Origin: Ilex aquifolium
Taxonomy: Eukaryota; Streptophyta; Magnoliopsida; Aquifoliales; Aquifoliaceae
Direction: 5' to 3'
Assembly: GCA_951799425.1 (NCBI GenBank)
Contig: OX637397.1
Location: 17,630,064 to 17,694,063, forward strand
Length of the DNA stretch: 64,000 bases
Under the pieces are notes generated by a model, which saw only the letters and a list, made by a program, of their open reading frames with translations, was not told the DNA's origin and made no database searches. Numbering within the stretch: the first letter of the stretch is position 1; each line of letters starts with the position of its first letter. Below are positions 1-10,089 of this stretch, piece after piece. A program made the position numbers and the translations under genes.

Positions 1-2070
1 GCGGTGTGGGTGGTGCCCAGAGGTCATCCGATGACACCCCCGGCGTGGTGCAGCTCTCCTCTCTCGAGTCTAGAAAACGGCCAGTTGCTGACTTGGATAG
101 GCCTGGCTCCCAAGGTATGTTCCGCTGCTTTTTTTTTTATATCCTTTGTCAATATGACAAATTTTTTCCTACCAACGAACTGAGCCTGCCCCTGGGGTAT
201 CCTTTCAGATGAGGGGGAACCCACCGGGGACCTTGGCGAAGGTCGAAGTGCAGAGGGGAACAATACTTCTCAGGTAGTCTCTATATTTAGCTTTCTTAAA
301 TACGACGAAGATATTTCCAACATAGTTACCTGGTACCGTATCCCGCCCTCCGTGACATGCCGCCATCCCAAGGCCGACGAGTCTGCATGCAGTGATTCCC
401 TAGGCGAGATTGTCATTTATGAGGGTATGTTGGAGGCTGGTTTGCGGTTCCCTATCCCCGGACCTATATGTCGGGTTCTGGAGTACCTGTCCCTTGTCCC
501 GGGGAGGTTGGCCCCCAATGGTTGGAGGGTGATTATTGCATTATTTACTCTTTGGCGATTGGTTCACCCTGCTACTGTCCCCCCGCCGCTCGAAGAGTTC
601 TTGGCTACTCATGCTCTTCGTGTGAACCCAGTTCCCCATCAGGGATGGTACCGCTTTGCCCCCAGTGCGGGCAGGATTATTGAGGGGCTTACGTCCAACC
701 TTCACAACTGGAAGAGGAGATTTTTCTTCGTCGGTGGAGAGTGGGCTTCTGAGTCTGATCGTGACGTGGTGCCCACCCGATGGGACACAGTTCCCCGGAG
801 TTCCCAAGGTAACTATTTCACCTACTGTTTTTGCATTAATTTTTGCCTATTTGCTCTTGTGATGTTACCTTCTCTTTGCAGATCCACCGATTCTGACCCC
901 AATGCAAGAGAGGCTGCTCGACGTGGTCCGTAACTACCCGACCAGAAAGTTTTCGGAGATCATGTCGGCGCCCGGTATTCCTTCGATTCTTACGAGGCCG
1001 AGGAGGAAAGGTACTTTACTCCCTTCGTTATTCCTTTGAAAGCACAACATGGTATGCTTTTTTGGCTTACATTGGCCCTGCAAGTCTTCCTGTTGACAGG
1101 TCCCTGGTGGGGGAGGTTCTCTCTTCTATGGCAGAGCCATCTCCCCCTTGTCGTTCCAAGAGGGCAAGATCCAGTGCCCCCAGCTCTTCGCGACCAGAGT
1201 CTACTGGTCAGGCTAGTTTCTCAGAGGCTGACCCGGGTGATGCTCCTCCTCCTTCCTCGCTTGACGTTTCTTCGCCCCTGAGAGATCACTCTTATAGTGC
1301 TGCGGGGGCTGAGACTCCGACGTTGCCTCCTGACAGGGCGGAGGGTCTGCCCAGTTTTCCCGTTTCAGGTCCTCCCCCAGTATCCATGTTGAGGGATGTG
1401 AGATTGGCGAAGGGGAGGCTGGAAAACTTTGTGTCTGGCGTCGAAATCCAAGAGATTGCTTCTAGAGGGCCAGAGGGCGTAATTGATGCTACCATGGAGG
1501 GTTTTGCATTGGTAAGTCTTGCTCCCCTTTCCTTGTATGTGGCTTTCTGTGATACCTTGGTCTTGCCTATGACTCTTCCTGTATCTCTAAATGCTTTCAG
1601 GTGGCCGCTGCTTTACCCTGCTTGTTCAACAACACTCTAAAGATCAGGGACGCAGTTAATGGCCAGGCGATGGAGAGGCAGGCACGGGAGGCTGCCGAGG
1701 AGCAGCTTAGACTTGTGCAGCAGGCACGAGAGGATGCCGAGAAGCAGTTGAGGCTCGAGCGACAGACACGAAAGAGTGCCGCTGAGGAGTTGGTGCAGGC
1801 GCGGGAGAGGATTACCCAGCTCGAGGCCGACCTTCGTGTAGCACTTGAGAGAGCTACTAGGGCCGAGGCCCAGAGAGATGCTGCTGAGAGAGGCAGGGAT
1901 GCTGAGGCAGGGCCCGTGCCTTCATTGACGGCTACGAGGAGCTCAGGAGGAAGGCCACAGCAGAATATCCTTACACTGACTTTACTATCTTTCGGCCTGA
2001 TGAGGCCCCCGACTTCGATGAAGACGGCGATGGAGGAGACTATGTGAGTGGGAGCAGTGAGGGTCATTAG
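1..2070 (+). CDS. Antisense ORF of the Tat element (putative gypsy-type transposon domain, coiled-coil C-terminus), spliced, frame-damaged
   Basis: This ORF runs opposite to gag-pol and converges on it. Five exon-like blocks are bounded by GT-AG sites: 1-114, 209-808, 882-1010, 1100-1511 and 1601-2070. Joining blocks 1-2, 2-3 and 4-5 keeps one open frame; block 3 to 4 is off by one base, so there is an indel or another splice site. Block 2 has the conserved body (WYRIPPSV, YEGMLEAGLRFP, PNGWRVI, KRRFFFV) typical of the plant 'putative gypsy type transposon' family (Pfam Transposase_28). Block 5 is rich in E, R, Q and A and should form a coiled coil of about 90 residues. Near 1910-1920 a shift moves the reading out of the acidic tail, so the current stop is at 2047 and the older one at 2068-2070. 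Function in the element is unknown. The true start lies left of the window. Confidence 0.75.
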
Positions 2071-2298
2071 GAGTGATGCCTTTGTACCCTTTTTTTTTTT
2101 TCTTTTTTTTGTTGACAGACTATGTCTTCTTTTTGTAAAAGGCTCATGGGTCTTAATGAAGCACAACTTTTTGAGAAAGTACTTTGAAATTTTATTTTGC
2201 AATTCCAAGTAAACACTTAAGAGAGTAGAAAATAGCAAGACGACTAAAAAGTAAACAGTACAAGTAATGGCCCTCGACTCATGACTCACTACCCCCAG
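2071..2298. other. Gap between convergent antisense ORF and gag-pol end
   Basis: This 230-bp spacer separates the two convergent coding units. It carries a T-rich tract at about 2090-2111, an A/G tract on the element's strand, which may act as a secondary polypurine tract or a low-complexity terminator. The spacer is otherwise AT-rich and non-coding. Confidence 0.5.
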
Positions 2299-5200
2299 CT
2301 ATTGGTAGTATTTCTTTAAGTGCTCCGCATTCCATGGATGGGCTAGGACCTTTCCTTCGGTGTTTTGGATTCTGTAGGATCCTGGCCTTACTACCTCTAT
2401 AACGGTATAGGGACCTTCCCAGTTTGGTCCCAATTTTCCTTCTCGGGAGTCTTTGGTAGACAGGATAACCTTTTTCAAGACCAGGTCCCCGGGTAAGAAA
2501 GACCGAGGCTTCACCCTCGAGTTGTAGTATTTAGTCATGCGACGTTTGTACTCTGTATTCCGGAGCATGGCTATCTCCCTCTCCTCCTCTACTAAGTCGA
2601 GGTTGATGTGGAGGTCTTCTTCATTACGGGCAGGGTCATAGTGTTGGACCCTAAGGGAGTGTACCCCGATTTCAACGGGTATCACTGCCTCTGTTCCATA
2701 TGCTAGAGAGAAAGGTGTTCCACCCGTTGGACTCCTTGGTGTGGTCCGATATGCCCATAGCACTCCTGGGAGCTCGTCTACCCATCTCCCCTTGACAGTC
2801 TCCAATCTAGCCTTCAGGTTACGGAGTATGGTTCTAACAGTGACCTCTGCTTGACCATTTGCCTGGGGATGGGCAGGGCTTGAGTGGGGTTGCTTGATCT
2901 GGAGGTCTGCACAGAAACCGTTGAGGAGTTTGTTGTCAAACTGCTTGGCGTTGTCGCTGACAATGGCATGTGGTATTCCAAACCTGCAGACTAGATTCCT
3001 CCATATGAAATCCTTTATCTTTTGATCTGTGATTTTGGCCAAGGCTTCTGCTTCTGCCCACTTGGTAAAGTAGTCGATGGCTACGACTATAAACTTGCAT
3101 TGGCCTCGACTCATTGGCAGGGGACCTAGGATATCAATCCCCCACATGGAGAAGGGCCATGGGCTCTGAATGGTGGTGAGTTCTTCGGGTGGTTGTCTAG
3201 GTACCGTTGCCAAACGCTGGCACTTATCACATCTCTTGACGAAGTCTTTGGCATCTCGGATCATAGTAGACCAATAATATCCCTGCCTAATTGCTTTATG
3301 GGCCAGTGCACGTCCTCCTGAATGGTTCCCACATACCCCCTCATGGATCTCCCTCATGGCGTAGTTGGCTTCTTCGGGGGTGAGGCAGCGGAGTAGAGGG
3401 AGAGAGTGACTCTTCTTGTAAAGGGTGTTCTGTAGGATGACATACCTGGATGCTCTCATCCTCACTTTTCTGGCCTCTACCGGGTCGTCTGGACCAGTGC
3501 CCTCCTGCAGATACATTCGGATAGGAGTCATCCAGTTGGACTCTGAGGATGCACAGTGGACCTCCTCCTCTGGTTTGGTGGTGCTGGGCTGGAATTGGTG
3601 ACCCGTTAGTGCTGGGCCCATGAGAATATTGGCAGAGGCGAACTTTGCAAGGGCGTCTGCCATAACGTTCTCTTCTCGAGGCACATGGTGGATGTCGAAG
3701 CAGGCAAACCTTGTGAGTAGTGCTTGGACCACTGAGAGGTACTCCTGCATCCTTTCTTCCTTGGCTTCAAACTCTCCCCTCACTTGGTTGACTATGAGCT
3801 GAGAGTCACTGTAGGCCATGAGGCTGAGTGCTTCCATCTCCAAAGCTAACCTTAGGCCTGATATGAGAGCTTCATACTCTGCTTGGTTGTTTGACGTGGT
3901 GAAGTGTAAAGAGACAGCGTACTTCAAGGGTGTGCCATGTGGGCTGATTAGTACTAGTCCAGCTCCACCCCCTTCGCTAGTGGAAGACCCATCTACGTAG
4001 AGCTTCCAGGATGGTGTAGGGGGTGATGGGGGAGAATGCAATGAGGGTTGAGGTGACGAAGCCTTGGGGAGGCTGGGCGGCGCCCAGGGCTTAGTGAGTG
4101 GCGCCTCTGGTAATGTGGTCGGCGCAACTGATTCCCCCTCCTTCTCTGGGTAGTGGTTCCCCTCTTGGGCAACATCTGGGCTGGACTCCTGGTGGGCGGA
4201 GTTAGAGTGCACTGAGTAGGTGGGCGCACGGGCGCCTGATGCCTCTCCTTGGGACTCCCACAAGGGCGTTGACTCTGCCACGAAATCTGCAAGGGCTTGG
4301 GCTTTGATGGCAACCCTAGGCTGGTACTGTATGTCGAATTCACTCAACTCCACTGCCCATTTGAGCATCCTACCAGAGACGTCAGGCTTCCCCAAAATTC
4401 TTTTAAGTGGTTAATCGGTAACTACCACGATGGTGTGGCCCTGAAAGTAGGGGCGCAGACGTCTGGCTGCCGTGACGAGGGAAAAAGCTAATTTTTCTAA
4501 CTCCGAATACCTTATCTCTGCCCCTCGGTAGGCTCTACTCACATAGCAGATGGGCTTCTGGGTGCCCTCATCCTCTCTGATGAGGACGGAGCTTACGGCA
4601 GACGGTGAAGAGGAGAGGTACAAGTACAGTTTTTCCCCTAGTAGTGCATGGGAGAGCAGAGGTGGTGCGGCGAGGTAGGCTTTAAGCTTCTGAAAGGCTT
4701 CCTCAGCCTCTGGTTCCCACTGGAATGACCTGCGTAGGATTTTAAAGAAAGGTAGGCATTTATTGCTGACTTAGAGACAAACCTGTTGAGGGCTGCTACC
4801 CTTCCGTTGAGGCGCTGGACCTCCTTGGTCGAGGCGGGGGACTTCATCTCCATGATGGCCCTGATCTTGTCAGGGTTGGCTTCTATGCCTCTCTTGTGGA
4901 CCATGAAGCCTAGAAATTTTCCTGAGCCGACGCCGAATGCACACTTTTCAGGGTTCAGCTTCATCTTGTAGGCTCTTAATACGTGAAAGGTCTCCTGTAG
5001 GTGCGATGCATGATCATTCGCAACTACACTCTTCACCAACATGTCATCTACATAGACCTTCATGGTCTTTCCAATCTGAGCCTCAAACATCTTGTTGACG
5101 AGGCGCTGGTAAGTGGCCCCGGCGTTCTTGAGTCCGAAAGGCATCACTTTGTAACAGTAAGTGCCTTTTGGAGTGATGAAAGAGGTCTTCTCCTGGTCTG

Positions 5201-7961
5201 GGGGGAACATGCTGATCTGATTATAATCGGAGTAGGCATCCAGGAAACTCAAAAGTTCATGACCAGCAGTGGCATCAATAAGGAGGTCAATACGTGAGAG
5301 TGGATAGCTGTCTTTTGGACAGGCTTTGTTGAGTTCTGTGAAGTCTACGCATAGGCGCCATCTCCCATTGGTTTTAGTTACCATCACCACATTGGATAGC
5401 CAGTCTGGGTAGGCTACCTCCCTTACTGATCCATTAGTTAATAACTTGTCTACCTCTGCTTCCATGGCTTGCCCCCTTTCAGTGCTTAAATTCCTCAATT
5501 TCTGTCGAATAGGCTTACATCTCGGGTCGACATTGAGTCGATGGGTGACCACCTCTGGGTTGATGCCTTCCAGGTCTTTGTGAGACCAAGCGAATACGTC
5601 TGCGTTCTGTCTGAGGAAGTCTACCAAGGCGGAAGCCTGCTCCTGTGAAAGTGAGGAGCCTATGTAGACCTTCCTTTCTGGAAGATTATCATTGATCATA
5701 ACTGATCGGAGCTCTTCTGCTGGTTCACCCCTTTCTATGACACTGTCCTCCCTGGGGTCATACACTTCGACTTGGAGAGTCTCCTGTGACCTCGTAGCCC
5801 TCATCGAGGCCACATAGCACTCTCTGGCTGAGACCTGATCTCCTCTTATCTCCCCAATCCCACTAGAGGTTGGGAAACGGAGGAGAAGGTGGTAGGTAGA
5901 TGGCACTGCCTTTAGAGCATTGAGGGCAGGGCGTCCGAGAATTATATTATACGCAAAAGGGCAATCAAGTACAAGAAAATTTACCATGATAGTAGAACTC
6001 CTTGGAGCAGTCCCTGCTGTGACAGGCAAGGTGATAGACCCCAGGGGTTGGACTCTCTCTCCTGAGAAGCCAACCAAGGGAGTCCTGACAGGTTGTAGTC
6101 TCTCTCTACCAAGGTGAAGGCTGTCGTAGGCTGTGGCAAACAGAATGTCGGCAGAGCTGCCACTATCAATAAGTACTCTCCTCACCTGGTAGTTGGCCAC
6201 CATCAACGTTAGGACTAGAGGGTCATCATGTGGAGCTTGAACCCCCTCCAGGTCTCTGTCTGAGAAAGTGATGATCTCCTCTTCCCCATGTCGGGGTGTC
6301 TTCATTGGGCGATAGTCATGTGACTCTGCCTGTCTGGCTTTCCTAGCGTGTGCCTTCCTGGCGGAGTTGGAGTCACCTCCTCCTCCTAACCCTCCTGCGA
6401 TGATCTGAATCTCGCCAAGGGGTTGCTGGTGTTCACGCTCTTCATGCGGTGGAGCTGGTCCTCGACCAGCCACGTACTGCCTCAGATGGCCCCGTTGAAT
6501 AAGCTCTTCAATCTGCTTCTTCAGCTGGAAGCAGTCATCTGTTTCATGGCCGTGGTCGCGGTGGAAGCGACAGTACTTACTGGTATTCCGGCGCTTGGGG
6601 TCGGATTTCATTTTTTCGGGCCAATGGATGGCAGGGTCATCCTGTATTTGGAGCAAGATGTGCTCCACTGAGGCGTTGAGTGGTGTGAAAGGCTGTCGGT
6701 CTTTTAGGGGTAGTGGACCGAGACGGTCCTTCACAGACACCCTGTCATCTTTCTTTCTCTTGTTCTCGGTCTCCCTCCTATCTTCACGGCTTTCTTTTCT
6801 CTTCTCACCTCCTCGAGAGGGTTCTCCCCGGCGGGCCTTAGTGATGTCCTCCGAGTTCATGTATTTCTGAGCCCTGGACAGCAGCTCGGGCATACTAGAG
6901 GGTGGCTTCTTTAGCACGGAGAACATGAAGCTGGATGAGCGGAGCCCAGCGATAAAAGCAGCCAAGGCCACCTTATCATCTGGCTCCTCAACCTGGAGGA
7001 CCTCCTTGTTGAAGCGGGCAAGATAGCCCCTGAGACTCTCGTCCCTGTCCTGCTTGATGGTGAGCAGGTGTGTCACTGGATTTTGGTGGCGGCGTCCCCC
7101 AATGAAGTGGGAGACGAAGGACCTACTCAGCTCTGCAAAGGAGTGTATGGAGGAAGGTTTGATCTTGGAGAACCACTGGCGAGCAGACCCCTTCAAGGTA
7201 GTAGGGAAAGCTCTGCACATAATCTCCTCAGGCACGTTGTGGAGTTGCATGAGAGATTTGTACGTATCCAAGTGGTCGAGGGGGTCTTTGGTGCCATCGA
7301 AGATCTCGATTTTGGGCATCTTGAACTTTGAAGGCAAAGGATAATTGACAATATCAGCAGTAAAAGGCGTATCAGTACGTCTTACCAGATAGTCTACGAC
7401 TTCAGGTGCTTGCGCCTTGATGGCGTTGAGGGCATCTCCAAGTTGGTTCTGCACCTCTCTAATCTTCTCGTCCCACTGGTTGGGGGGATCTTCAGTCGGA
7501 TGACGATACTGGCTTTGGTGATCACCATACTGACTCTCGCCGTCTTCGTCCTCCTGCGCAGGTACATGTGAAATAGGGGGTACACGTGAGTTTCCTGCGC
7601 GCTGAGGAGGGGCTACTGGACGAGAGGCGCCTTGTGGCCTCGGGACATTCTGGCGGAGGCCCCCATGATGATGGGCTGCCTGGTGCCCAGAAAGAAGGGG
7701 TTGTTGCTCCTCCCCTGTTGGAGGGAGCGGTGCTCCTCCTGCAGGGTGAGGGGCGATGCCCCCTTGGGTGAGCATAAGTTGGATAATCTGCTGGTTCTGT
7801 TCCACCAGTAGCTGCATGGTCTGCAAGAGTTGTTGCTCTCTGACGACGGGGGTCGCCGTGGCAGAAGGTCCTGAAGGTGCGGAGGGAGGCGGAACCTCCT
7901 CCCGGTGAGCCGGGTTGTTGTCCCCGGGTTGTTGAGACATTGATCTCGTGGTGATTGCCAT
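2299..7961 (-). pseudogene. Tat-type gag-pol polyprotein with one frameshift and one nonsense codon
   Basis: The start is taken as the ATG at 7961 (MAITTRSM); the frame is open to 8054 but the extra part overlaps PBS and LTR. From that Met: gag core about residues 245-345, a CCHC-like knuckle variant (CRFHRDHGHETDDC) near 464-477, retroviral-type aspartic protease with DSGSSA at 599-604, and RT about 860-1040 with YVDDM at 970-974. The frame breaks near 4750-4770. The gypsy RNase H continues in another frame over 4411-4623 and ends at a TAA replacing a sense codon at about 4411. The same frame resumes to 2299: archaeal-type RNase H (YVDGS, NNQAEYEA, YSDSQ, ADALA), HHCC zinc finger (HEGVCGNH, CDKC), and an integrase core with D, D and E spaced D-X35-E (GIDILG, VSDNAKQF, GQAEV). 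It cannot make a full polyprotein as written. Confidence 0.93.
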
Positions 7962-7998
7962 GGATTGAAAGAATAGAAAGATAGTAGAAACTTTGTCG

Positions 7999-8016
7999 TT
8001 CCCACAGACGGCGCCA
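7999..8016 (-). other. Primer binding site of the Tat element
   Basis: Read on the minus strand the site starts TGGCGCCGT, which can pair with the 3' end of plant tRNA-Asp (ending ACGGCGCCA), then diverges. It lies three bases inside the 5' LTR end, as expected for minus-strand DNA priming. Confidence 0.75.
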
Positions 8017-8019
8017 AAC

Positions 8020-8255
8020 TGATGATGCACAAAACTGTCTTCGTGCAAGATCAACAGTCAAGAATATCAACGGGTGTGATTAATGAGCAATTAACATGTA
8101 ATTAATGGCAATCAAGAGTAAAACAATAAATAACGGGTCAACACAAGAGATTTATAGTGGTTCGGTCTCGGGTGACCTACGTCCAGTCTTTCGAATGGCA
8201 GTGTTTGCCGGTGTTCTTTATTGATGAATAACAATCAGCGAAGTGTTACAGAGCT

Positions 8256-8305
<50 letters not shown>

Positions 8306-9006
8306 AGAGAGCAAGTATGTTGGAGATGTTTCTCAGTGTCCCTTTACCCTTGAGAGGGCTTACATTATATAGCAATGGTGAGGCGGTGAGGCGGTGCCGT
8401 GAGGAAGAGGTCTTCCACTATTTTGGTAAGTGCAATCATGGTAGGAGTAGACCTCTTTGGTAAGCACAAGTAAGGTAAGAGTAGATCTTCGCATCCCGTC
8501 ATTCTCTCCCTCGTGTTCCTATTCAGTCGGAGGAGATTCCTGACTTGGATTGGACTTTAGGCTTGGACCTTGAGTTGGAATAGGAGTAGGAGTACTGGAG
8601 TACCAAGGCAAGGGAGCACCATGGGGGTAGGCACCCAGTGGTCGGCGCCCCATGGTTGGCGCCCAATGGTGGTCATCCCATTGGTGTCTTCTTAGGCCTT
8701 GACCTTCTAGTGCATTCTTCCTTGGGATATCATGGTATGAGGAGAGGGCAAGTGAGGAGTTGAGATGATGAGTGGGGAGCTCAACCAAGGGGTCGGCGCC
8801 CATGGGGCTGCCATAGTCGGCGCCCATAGGGCTTCGACTGTCCCTCGACTCCTTCGCCTCTTCTCCGTTCTCCTTAGATGGGTGACCCGGCTTGATAGGT
8901 TTTGGAGACTTGGATTAATCCCGGGGCCCATTGGTATTCGGGCCTTTCTCGACTTATTTTCATCGGGCTTAGCCCAGTTGAATTTGGACTCGTCACTATT
9001 GACCCA
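8020..9006 (-). repeat. 5' LTR of the Tat element
   Basis: The inner edge starts TGATGATG next to the PBS. It contains the common plant LTR motif TTTATAGTGGTTCGG at about 8150-8165, a minus-strand TATA box (CTATATAA, 8365-8372), a pure GA run (8259-8302) and several GGCGCCCA repeats between 8625 and 8830. The outer edge (CA at 9005-9006) is a choice among several nearby CA dinucleotides. Confidence 0.75.
8259..8302. repeat. GA dinucleotide microsatellite inside the LTR
   Basis: An uninterrupted (GA)n run of about 22 units lies downstream of the LTR TATA box in element orientation, probably in the transcribed leader. Confidence 0.95.
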
Positions 9007-10020
9007 AGCTTTAAAAAATTATTCAACTGAAACGACAAAAGACACTACAATACATTGGTTTCTACAAATAATACAATAGACTTGTTTAAATAAGTGTACA
9101 CAGTATTTTTGGATGTGGGTCAACTATTTTTGATTGTTCACATGAGTTCTTGGATGTGTATGTATATTAACAGTTTAACACGACTGCGCTGCGGAGACAT
9201 TGACCCGGGCAGCCCTCCGCCTAGGGGGGTATATATGAGCACGACCGTACTCATTCATTGGTCCAGTCGTTAAGTCCGATGTAATGTGAAGAGGATAGAA
9301 TTAATAAGAAGACATGATCCAGGCTTTGAGGGGGATATTGAATGGCAAGTAGTTGTTTTAAAAAGACTGCTGACTCAACAATAGAACCGACATATAATAT
9401 CATGTTATCATTGTTATATGATATCACCAATCAATAATAAGAAATGACGGAGGATACCTTCATCAAATTGCTACTTATGTATCACATCTCTCATTTCTAT
9501 CATAAATTTAATCATTTAATTTTTGATTAATTTATGACTCAATACAATTTTAGTAATCTTAAATACAATGTTGTGGCTTTGAATGCTTGAAGTCTTTTTT
9601 TTTTATGACTTAAAATAATATTTATTTTTTAATTAATTCAAAATTTATATGCTTAAAAAAGTTAAATATAAGAAAAATAGAATTGTATGATTTATCATTT
9701 CTATGAGTATTTATTGTTAATTACGTGTTTTGGGTATTATGCACTAATTAAAAAAATAATAATTTACTTTGGATCCTAATAACAAATATTATAGGTAAAA
9801 ATATAATTGATATGTATCATGGAAAGGATAAAATTGAAAGAAACCATACTATTGATGGAGTATAAGACTTCTTGGGAATAAATTATCAAATGTAGGACTT
9901 AATTGTCCTAAGGTAAAGATGATAAGACTTAGTGATTCTTTTAGAGAAAAAATAAAACGTATTAGTAATTTTCCCAAAAAAATACCACTGCCTACAAATA
10001 AGGATTCTTTCTAGCTCCCA
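9007..10020. other. AT-rich intergenic stretch upstream of the DUF247 gene
   Basis: No supported gene. A GC-richer patch at 9170-9350 ends in a purine tract (TTTGAGGGGGATATTGAA) that resembles the polypurine-tract/LTR junction of a copia-type retrotransposon and may be a relic. The rest is AT-rich sequence without clear structure. Confidence 0.5.
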
Positions 10021-10025
10021 CTGCC

Positions 10026-10032
10026 TATAAAT
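10026..10032 (+). promoter_or_regulatory. TATA box of the DUF247 gene
   Basis: TATAAAT lies 58 bases before the proposed ATG at 10090, leaving room for a leader of about 30 nt. A diverged upstream copy of the same block (ACTGCCTACAAATA, about 9990) makes a short tandem duplication around the TATA element. Confidence 0.6.
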
Positions 10033-10089
10033 GAGCTGCTTCTAGTGCTGCTGCTTCTTGTTCTTTCTATCTCATCTCACTTTCACCAA

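Larger units (their letters stand above)
1..9006 (-). mobile_element. Ty3/gypsy LTR retrotransposon, Tat lineage, left end outside the window
   Basis: In minus orientation the order is 5' LTR (8020 to about 9006), PBS, gag-protease-RT-RNase H-second RNase H-integrase, then an opposing ORF. The integrase lies downstream of RT, as in Ty3/gypsy. A second, archaeal-type RNase H between the gypsy RNase H and integrase, together with an antisense ORF between integrase and the 3' LTR, is the known signature of the Tat (Ogre/Retand-like) lineage. The 3' LTR is expected left of base 1. Only one frameshift and one nonsense codon were seen in gag-pol, so the copy is fairly young. The outer LTR boundary is chosen from the terminal CA and cannot be confirmed without the second LTR. 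Confidence 0.93.

Noticed and set aside
1597-2289. Minus-strand 230-codon ORF opposite the antisense ORF exon 5
   Set aside because: Serine/alanine-rich shadow of the coiled-coil coding on the plus strand; no family match and it overlaps real coding in the other direction.
7522-8070. Long alternative-frame ORFs over the gag N-terminus
   Set aside because: They are shadows of the proline/glutamine-rich gag frame and lack recognisable domains.
8221-8463. ORF with poly-RE repeats
   Set aside because: Translation of a GA microsatellite in the LTR, not a gene.
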